DNA of 46,559 nt, taken from contig CAZGTQ010000313.1 of assembly GCA_964528575.1 (NCBI GenBank), positions 1 to 46,559 of the forward strand, read 5' to 3'. This DNA is from CAZGTQ01 sp964528575 (GTDB lineage Bacteria > Planctomycetota > UBA1135 > GCA-002686595). The notes under the pieces were generated by a model, which was given only the letters and a program-made list of their open reading frames with translations, was not told the DNA's origin and did no database searches. Position 1 is the first letter of the stretch. Every line of letters begins with the position of its first letter. A program made the translations under genes and the position numbers. Shown here in pieces: positions 41,210 through 46,559 of the stretch.

Positions 41210-44200
41210 CTACAGCCAGTCCCACACCCAGGTGCCCTGGCGCGCGACGACGTCCCAGCGCGCCTCGTGCCAGAACGCGCGCCAGCGCTCGACGTCGCCG
41301 GCGTGCTCGGGGGCGGGCGGCGCGATGCTGCGCGCCGCGCGGACGGGCGCCGGGAGCCAGCCCGCGCGCGGCGGGAGGTCGGACGGGCGCGCGCCGGGGA
41401 CGAGTTGGAGCAGGCGCAGACCCGTCGCGCGCGCGCGCTCGTCGTCGGCGGCGGCCAGCGCGGCGAGCACCGCGTCGGTCGCGCGCAGGCGCAGCGTCGG
41501 GACCGAGCTCCAGAAGCCGAGGCCGTACGTGTCGATCGCGAGCAGGTCCTCGAGCGCGCCGATCGGGTCGTCCTGGCGCGCGCGACACGCGGCGGCGAGC
41601 AGCGCCGGCCGCAGCGCGCCCGGGACGGTCGCGGCCTCGGCGAACCGCGCGCGCGCCTCGCGCCAGGCTCCGGCGCGCCACGCCGCGAGCCCCTCGGCGA
41701 GCGACGACGCGTACAGCGCGCGCTCGTCCTCGCTCGCCTCGCTCGACGGCTCCGGACGGTGCGCGCCGGCCATGCGCAGATGAACGCGCGGCACGTCGCC
41801 GGCGAGCAACGCCCACGTCAGCTCGAGACAGCGCACCGAGCGCTCCTCGCGCACTGTCGCGGCGACGTCTCGCTCGGCCCATTCGTCGATCTCGATGCGC
41901 GCGCGCTCGGCGAGCAGGTCCATCGCCGCGTCGGCGCGCGCGCACGCCGCCTCGTCCGCGGCGCTCCAGCCCGCGATCCAGCCCGAGCGGTCGCGCGAGC
42001 GCGCGTCGAGCAGCGCGCGCCACGGCCCGGCGGCGAGCTCGTCGTGCGCGCGCGGACCGCGGTACTCGATGCGCGGCCGATCGTCGGTGTTGAGCGGACC
42101 GGGACCGCACAGCGCGCGCGTCGCGTCCGGGCCCGCGAGGAGGAGCGACACGAGCGCCTCGGCGTCGTCGATGCCGACCGCGGCGAGGCTCTCCGCCACC
42201 GCGGGATGAGCGATCTTCTTGCGCAGCATCTCCAGCGTGACGCGCGGCGGGCTCTGCGTGCCGATGACGACCGTCGTGAAGTCCGCGTGCCAGATCGACG
42301 TGTACGGGAAGACGTCTTGGAACGTGCGTACGAGCAACGCGTACTCGTCGGCGTCGTACTGCGTCGTGATCCACTGGCACGCGACGCCGTCCTCGGACAG
42401 GCGCGAGCGGACGAGCTCGTAGTACTCGCGGCAGTACAGGCTCGTCGTGCCCGCATCGTCGGGGTCGATCGGGTCCGACGTGATCACGTCGTACGTCTCG
42501 TCGGTCGCGAGCAGGAAGTTGCGTCCGTCGTCGTAGTGGAGCCGCACCTTCGGATCGGCGAGCGGATCGTGGTTGTACGGAGCGAAGTGGTCCGCCGCCT
42601 CGATCACGTCGTGCGAGAGCTCGACGAGGTCGACGCGCTCGACCGGGTGCTGCGCTGCGCAGCCGGTCGTCAGGCCGGCGCCGAACGCGACGACGAGGAC
42701 GCGCTCGGGGTCGGGGTGGAACAGGAGCGGGAGGTGGCCGAGCAGACGCAAGTGGATCTGGACGATCGGCTCGGTGCCGGCCTGGCCTTCGCCGTCGACG
42801 AGCAGCGACAGGTCGCCGGTCTCGCGCTCCTCGACCACCGCGACCGACGACTCCGGGCCGTCGGCGTAGTGCACGAGCCGCATCCCGTCGCCCTCGCGCA
42901 TCAGCTCGCGCGGGTCGACGCCGCTCCCGAGGACGACCGCGAACGCGCCGGCCGCGACGACGCCGCTCGCGATTGCGGTGCGCACCGCGCGCCCCTCGGG
43001 CCGCGCGCGCACGAGCAGGGCGAGCCCGGCGAGCACCTCGAGCGCGGAGACGGCGACGAGCCCGCGCACGAGCCCGAGCTCCGGCAGGATCACGAAGCCG
43101 CCGGCGATCGAGCCGCCGATCGCGCCGAGCGTGTTCGCGGCGTACGCGCGCCCGGTGTCGCGGCCGACGCTCGCCGGATCGCGCGCGACGAGCTTGGCGA
43201 CGAGCGCGAACGTCGAGCCCGACAGCGTCGTCGGCACGATCAGGACGGCGAGGCAGCGCAGGAAGCGGCGGCCCTGGCTGAGCGCGAACGGCGCATCGTC
43301 GAGCTCTGCGAGGCGCGCCCAGTCCTGGACGACGGGCATGAGCGGAACGGTCAGGAGCGCCGTCGCTCCGACGAGCACGAGCACGGCCCCGAGCAGCGGC
43401 ACGAGGTCGCGCACGCGGTCGGCGACTTGCGCGGCGAGCCAGCTCCCCAGCGCGATCCCGATCAGGAACGACGCGAGCATCGTCGCGAACGCGTAGACCG
43501 AGTTGTCCTCGACGAGGTAGATCAGGTACCGCGTCCAGAGCACCTCGTACGCGAGCGCGGCGAAGCCCGAGATGCCGAACGCGACGAGGACGGCGCGCAG
43601 GGTGCCGCGCTCGCCGGGCTTCGGCTCGGTCCGGCGTGCCGGCTCGTCGGCGTCCGCGAACGCGAGCGGCGGCTCACGCCGCGCAAGCGCGAGCGCCGCG
43701 ACGCCGGCGACGAGGTTCAGCGCGGCCGCGACGACGCTCGCGCCGCGGATCCCGACGTGCTCGATCAGCCAGAAGGCGGCGAAGAGCACGCCGAGCACGG
43801 CGCCGAGCGTGTTGGTCGCGTACAGAACGCCGCTCGCGCGCGCCACGCTCGCGTCGCCGCGCACGAGGCCGCGGATCAGCACCGGCAGCGTCGCGCCCAT
43901 CAGCGCCGTCGGCCCGAGCAGGGCCAGCCCGGCGAGCGCGAGCCGTATCCAGGGGAACACGGCCGGGTCGCCCAGGTCGACCGCCCCGACGAGCGGCAGC
44001 TCGAGGGGTCCCGCGCGGCGGATCTCGACGTACAGGCCGGCGAGCCCGTCGAGCAAGATGGTGCTCGTGACGCCGAAGAGCGCGATCCCCAGCTCGAGCC
44101 AGCCGTACACGCGCAGCGGCGAGCGCGCCTCGTCCCCCGCTCGCCCCAGCAGCCAGGAGCCGAGCGCGAGCCCGCCCATGAACACCGCGAGCACCGTCGC

Positions 44201-44317
44201 CACCGCCTGCGACGTCACGCCCAGGACGAGCGCGAGCTTGCGCATCCAGACGACCTGGTAGATCAGTCCGGCCGCGCCGGAGAGCAGGAACAGGAGCAGG
44301 ACGGCGGCACGACCCAT
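41210..44317 (-). CDS. Large fusion: polytopic membrane domain plus spermidine synthase-like domain
   Basis: A protein of about 1035 residues. The first 500 form about 14 transmembrane helices in two related halves (LLFLLSGAAGLIYQVVWMRKL and again VLVAFGISGFAALAYEVLWTRYL), as in fused SpeE-like proteins. A spermidine-synthase/SAM-dependent methyltransferase domain follows (VLVVAFGAGLTTGCAAQHPV, VDLVELSHDVIEA, VRLHYDDGRNFLL, YDVITSDPIDP). The last 250 residues are helical and repeat-like. Reaction unknown. I prefer ATG 44317 (MGRAAVLLLF): the membrane domain begins there and the upstream ATG 44332 overlaps a -10-like TATGCT. 44332 remains possible. It diverges from the sigma-factor operon. Confidence 0.85.
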   Translation of the reverse strand: MGRAAVLLLFLLSGAAGLIYQVVWMRKLALVLGVTSQAVATVLAVFMGGLALGSWLLGRAGDEARSPLRVYGWLELGIALFGVTSTILLDGLAGLYVEIRRAGPLELPLVGAVDLGDPAVFPWIRLALAGLALLGPTALMGATLPVLIRGLVRGDASVARASGVLYATNTLGAVLGVLFAAFWLIEHVGIRGASVVAAALNLVAGVAALALARREPPLAFADADEPARRTEPKPGERGTLRAVLVAFGISGFAALAYEVLWTRYLIYLVEDNSVYAFATMLASFLIGIALGSWLAAQVADRVRDLVPLLGAVLVLVGATALLTVPLMPVVQDWARLAELDDAPFALSQGRRFLRCLAVLIVPTTLSGSTFALVAKLVARDPASVGRDTGRAYAANTLGAIGGSIAGGFVILPELGLVRGLVAVSALEVLAGLALLVRARPEGRAVRTAIASGVVAAGAFAVVLGSGVDPRELMREGDGMRLVHYADGPESSVAVVEERETGDLSLLVDGEGQAGTEPIVQIHLRLLGHLPLLFHPDPERVLVVAFGAGLTTGCAAQHPVERVDLVELSHDVIEAADHFAPYNHDPLADPKVRLHYDDGRNFLLATDETYDVITSDPIDPDDAGTTSLYCREYYELVRSRLSEDGVACQWITTQYDADEYALLVRTFQDVFPYTSIWHADFTTVVIGTQSPPRVTLEMLRKKIAHPAVAESLAAVGIDDAEALVSLLLAGPDATRALCGPGPLNTDDRPRIEYRGPRAHDELAAGPWRALLDARSRDRSGWIAGWSAADEAACARADAAMDLLAERARIEIDEWAERDVAATVREERSVRCLELTWALLAGDVPRVHLRMAGAHRPEPSSEASEDERALYASSLAEGLAAWRAGAWREARARFAEAATVPGALRPALLAAACRARQDDPIGALEDLLAIDTYGLGFWSSVPTLRLRATDAVLAALAAADDERARATGLRLLQLVPGARPSDLPPRAGWLPAPVRAARSIAPPAPEHAGDVERWRAFWHEARWDVVARQGTWVWDWL

Positions 44318-44338
44318 CGAGCGCCGCAGCATAAGAGA

Positions 44339-44363
44339 ACTGGCTGGGTTGCGTGTTGGCCGG
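44339..44363 (+). repeat. 25-base repeat, copy 1 (left arm of an imperfect inverted repeat)
   Basis: The sequence begins ACTGGCTGGGTTGCGTGTTG and ends GCCGG. It matches the reverse complement of 44494-44518 at 23 of 25 positions. It lies just upstream of the membrane/spermidine-synthase gene, in its probable promoter region. Confidence 0.75.
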
Positions 44364-44493
44364 GGTCCGCCCCGGGCCCTGGGGTGCGCGGATTCGGCAC
44401 TCTGCGGCCCCGGGGCGCTTGCGCAGGGCCTGCGCAAACGTCCAAACCGCTCCCGGAACCGCGGAAAGCAGGATCGAGCGGCGTCGTCGAAGG

Positions 44494-44518
44494 CCGGCCA
44501 ACACGGAACCGAGCCAGT
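44494..44518 (-). repeat. 25-base repeat, copy 2 (inverted)
   Basis: Inverted partner of copy 1, with mismatches only at two positions. The DNA between the arms (about 130 bases) is GC-rich with no ORF of its own. The pattern resembles a small non-autonomous element or a repeat pair of REP type; no target duplication was recognised. Confidence 0.75.
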
Positions 44519-44529
44519 CTTCAGCGGTC

Positions 44530-44550
44530 ACTGGGTGGGGTGCGTACTGG
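44530..44550 (+). repeat. Third, diverged copy of the same repeat
   Basis: Begins ACTGGGTGGGGTGCGTACTG and matches the first 21 bases of copy 1 at 17 positions in direct orientation. It lies 11 bases after copy 2, so copies 2 and 3 could also fold as an imperfect hairpin. It ends 10 bases before the sigma-factor start codon. Confidence 0.5.
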
Positions 44551-44560
44551 TTTGTGAGCG

Positions 44561-45148
44561 ATGACTCCTTCGACCCAGGACGAGCGCGGGGATGCGGCGG
44601 GCGCGATGTGCGCGCTCGTCGCGGCGGTGCTCGGCGGGGACGCCGATGCGTTCGATGCGTGGTTCCGTGGGGAGCATCCGCGGGTGCACCGGCTGTGCGT
44701 CGGGTTCCTGGCGGACGGGGCGGAGGCGGACGACGTCGCTCAGGACGCGATGATCCACATCCACGACAAGCTCGGCGCCTGGGATCGGGGGCGGCCGTAC
44801 GACGGGTGGCGCAACACGCTCGTCCTCAACTTGTGCCGCGATCGGCAGCGGCGGCGGGCGGCGCGGGCGCGGGCCGAGCAGGCGGCCGAATGGCTGCCGG
44901 CGCGGTTGCCGCAGCCGGACGACGAGGCGGCGCGGAGCGAGGTGCGGGCGATCATCGTCGGCGCGCTCGGCGCTTTGACCGAGCGGGAGCGCGAGGCGTT
45001 CGTCCTGCGCGACCTCGAAGGGCGGCCGACCGACGAGGTCGCGGCCGTGCTCGGGGTGCGGGAGTCGAGCGTGCGCTCGCTGCTCACGCTCGCGCGGCGG
45101 CGGCTGCGCGACCTGCTCGCCGAACGGCTGCCGGAGGGACGGGCATGA
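44561..45148 (+). CDS. ECF-family RNA polymerase sigma factor
   Basis: A 195-residue sigma-70 family ECF factor. Region 2 spans about residues 28-95 (AFDAWFRGEHPRVHRLC ... ADDVAQDAMIHIHDKLG ... GWRNTLVLNLCRDRQRR). Region 4 spans about 135-185 (ALTEREREAFVLRDLEG, then the helix-turn-helix DEVAAVLGVRESSVRSLLTLARRRLRDLL). There is no region 3, as expected. It overlaps the next gene by ATGA, which encodes a probable membrane anti-sigma factor. Its start lies ten bases after a diverged repeat copy that may be part of its promoter. Confidence 0.92.
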   Translation: MTPSTQDERGDAAGAMCALVAAVLGGDADAFDAWFRGEHPRVHRLCVGFLADGAEADDVAQDAMIHIHDKLGAWDRGRPYDGWRNTLVLNLCRDRQRRRAARARAEQAAEWLPARLPQPDDEAARSEVRAIIVGALGALTEREREAFVLRDLEGRPTDEVAAVLGVRESSVRSLLTLARRRLRDLLAERLPEGRA

Positions 45149-45624
45149 GCGAGCGCGACGATCCGTTTGCCGAGCTCGGCGCCGCGTGGCGCTCGATGCC
45201 GACGCCCGAGCCGACGCGCGATCTCGCCGGCGAGGACGAGCGCACGCGCGCGGCCGTCGCGTGGATGGCCGCTGCGTGGCGCGCGCTCGAGGCGCCGCAG
45301 GCCGAGCCGCGGAGCGCGCCCGTGCCGCGCCGGCCGCGGCTCGTGCGGCGGGCGCTGCCGTGGGTCGGGCTCGCCGCGGCGGCGGCCGCGGCCCTGGTCC
45401 TGGCGCTCGTCGACGGGGGCGCGCCGGCGGACGCGCCGCGCGAGCGCGAGCCCGTGGCGCACCGCGATCCAGAGCCGCGCGAAGCGCAGCCGAAGGCACC
45501 GGCGGTGCGCGTCGCCTCCGTAGAGAACGACCGCGTCGAGATGAGCGCGGGCAACGTGCGATTGATCTTCTTCCCGAGCGGCCCGACCGGACCGCGCTTC
45601 GAGACGAACGAGGACGAGCGATGA
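45145..45624 (+). CDS. Probable membrane anti-sigma factor
   Basis: A 159-residue protein with a cytoplasmic helical domain (1-60), one transmembrane helix (about 71-90, LPWVGLAAAAAAALVLALVD), a Pro/Glu-rich linker and a short outer strand-rich tail (VRVASVENDRVEMSAGNVRLIFFPSG). It has no HxxxCxxC zinc motif, so it is not a ZAS-type anti-sigma factor. The role is inferred from topology and from the ATGA overlap with the sigma gene upstream and the secretin-like gene downstream. Confidence 0.72.
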   Translation: MSERDDPFAELGAAWRSMPTPEPTRDLAGEDERTRAAVAWMAAAWRALEAPQAEPRSAPVPRRPRLVRRALPWVGLAAAAAAALVLALVDGGAPADAPREREPVAHRDPEPREAQPKAPAVRVASVENDRVEMSAGNVRLIFFPSGPTGPRFETNEDER

Positions 45625-46559
45625 AACGAATGCTGATCGCAGCGCTGTCGATCCTGGCCCTGGGGCCGGCCGCAGCGGCACAAGAGGACGAGGACTGGAC
45701 GTTCGCTTCGAGCGACGTCGAGCTGCACTACTACGAGCCGCAGGACGTGCGAGTCCAGGACCTGCTCGGCGCGGCGCAGCGCGTCTACGGCCGCACGATC
45801 CAGGTCACCGGCGTCGGATCGCCCCATCCGGTGGAGAACATCTTCCAGCTCGGCAGCAAGATCGTCGTCTACGACACGCCGGCATACGCGACGCGCGTGC
45901 TGGAGGGTCTGCGCAAGCTCGAGGGACCGAGCGGGACGGAGGCGCAGAGCAAGTCTGCGTACCAGACGCTCCAGTTCCTGCCGAGCAACGTCTCGCTCAC
46001 CACCGCGCTCGACGCGCTGAGCAGCTTCCATCGGCACCTCGGCCCCGGGCAGAACATCCAGCCGCTGCGCGAGCGGAGCATCCTCGTGATTCGCGACACG
46101 CCGGACCGTCTGGCCGAGATGCAGGCGCTGCTCGCGCGCATCGACGTGCCGCAGACGCAGGCGATGCTGACGTGCTACCTGCTCTATCCCGCCGACGAAG
46201 AGAACGCGCGCCGCAGCCCCGCGCCCGCGGACCTCGCGACCAATCTGAATGCCCTCACCGGCGTCGCGAGCTGGCAGGTGGCCGGGACGGCGTTGGTCCG
46301 CACGACCGCGGTCGCCGACGCTCCGATCGAGCTGCGCATCGAAGTGGACTGGCAGCGGTACGAGCTCGCCCTGCATCCGATCGCGTTCGACGCGAACACG
46401 GGCTCGGTGACGCTCGGACGCTGCACGTTCACGCGCTTCGTCACGACGACGCAGACGATCCAGTCGGCCACGGGCGAGACGGTGGGCACCAACACGAGCG
46501 GCCCGACGGCCGAGCGCATCTTCGCGACGAGCACCGCGATCCGCGGCGGCGAGTGGACC
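45621..46559 (+). CDS. Secretin-like (type II/III secretion, pilus) N-domain protein, partial
   Basis: An open frame of 313 codons running off the right edge. A signal peptide (MKRMLIAALSILALGPAAAA) is followed by N0/N1-like secretin domains: 'YYEPQDVRVQDLLGAAQRVYGRTIQV' and 'YQTLQFLPSNVSLTTALDAL...RSILVIRDTPDRLAEMQALLARIDVPQ', the second being the typical N1 closing. Beyond residue 190 the domain is strand-rich and may be part of a family-specific region rather than the pore barrel, which is not visible. ATG 45621 overlaps the anti-sigma stop (ATGA), so the three genes form one operon. Confidence 0.75.
   Translation, partial: MKRMLIAALSILALGPAAAAQEDEDWTFASSDVELHYYEPQDVRVQDLLGAAQRVYGRTIQVTGVGSPHPVENIFQLGSKIVVYDTPAYATRVLEGLRKLEGPSGTEAQSKSAYQTLQFLPSNVSLTTALDALSSFHRHLGPGQNIQPLRERSILVIRDTPDRLAEMQALLARIDVPQTQAMLTCYLLYPADEENARRSPAPADLATNLNALTGVASWQVAGTALVRTTAVADAPIELRIEVDWQRYELALHPIAFDANTGSVTLGRCTFTRFVTTTQTIQSATGETVGTNTSGPTAERIFATSTAIRGGEWT

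Overview
The window is high-GC bacterial DNA from a Gram-negative organism: it encodes outer-membrane efflux lipoproteins, periplasmic adaptors and a secretin-like protein. It has two parts. Bases 1 to about 20.6 kb are less GC-rich and uneven in composition. Bases about 20.7 kb to the end are extremely GC-rich and read like one resident chromosome. The style of the right part (ECF sigma factor with secretin-like protein, MoxR/DUF58/transglutaminase cluster, propeller plus di-heme peroxidase, many small secreted and membrane proteins) suggests a Planctomycetota-like or similar deep lineage. That assignment is inference; no rRNA is present.

Left part (1-20,616). Almost everything lies on the minus strand and is packed with 1-4 base overlaps. 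In transcription order (right to left) it holds: a stand-alone glycogen-binding CBM48 protein; a CusC-CusB-CusA type copper/silver efflux system coupled to a P2A (calcium-type) P-type ATPase; a SHOCT membrane protein; a DUF302 protein; an isoprenylcysteine-methyltransferase-like membrane protein; a 45-residue membrane peptide; a disrupted ATC-hydrolase-like gene; an MFS exporter; a fused beta-phosphoglucomutase/GH65 disaccharide phosphorylase; LemA; and an M48 (HtpX-like) membrane protease whose C-terminus looks replaced. A GH57 glucan hydrolase follows on the plus strand. Together these look like an acquired stress island joining metal efflux, envelope protein quality control and alpha-glucan/disaccharide use.

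Right part (20.7-46.6 kb). A probable promoter (TTGACA, 16 bases, GAGAAT) precedes a beta-propeller/di-heme peroxidase, then tRNA-Leu(UAG). Next come a minus-strand pair (44-residue secreted peptide plus four-helix membrane protein), two plus-strand genes (a secreted protein of unknown function and a methyltransferase-like membrane protein), and a minus-strand M28 membrane peptidase with a single-helix partner. A minus-strand ABC exporter is coupled to an EEP-family nuclease/phosphatase and lies beside a sodium/solute symporter. A plus-strand block runs DUF427, MoxR ATPase, DUF58, transglutaminase and a GT-C-like membrane protein. A cyanophycinase-like peptidase and a radical SAM protein diverge from a 36-base gap. 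A large membrane/spermidine-synthase-like fusion diverges from an ECF sigma / anti-sigma / secretin-like operon across a gap holding three copies of a short repeat. The last gene runs off the window.

Several right-hand genes have a TANNNT hexamer only 6-8 bases before the start codon and no Shine-Dalgarno sequence, suggesting leaderless transcription in the host. No CRISPR array, complete insertion sequence or rRNA was seen.
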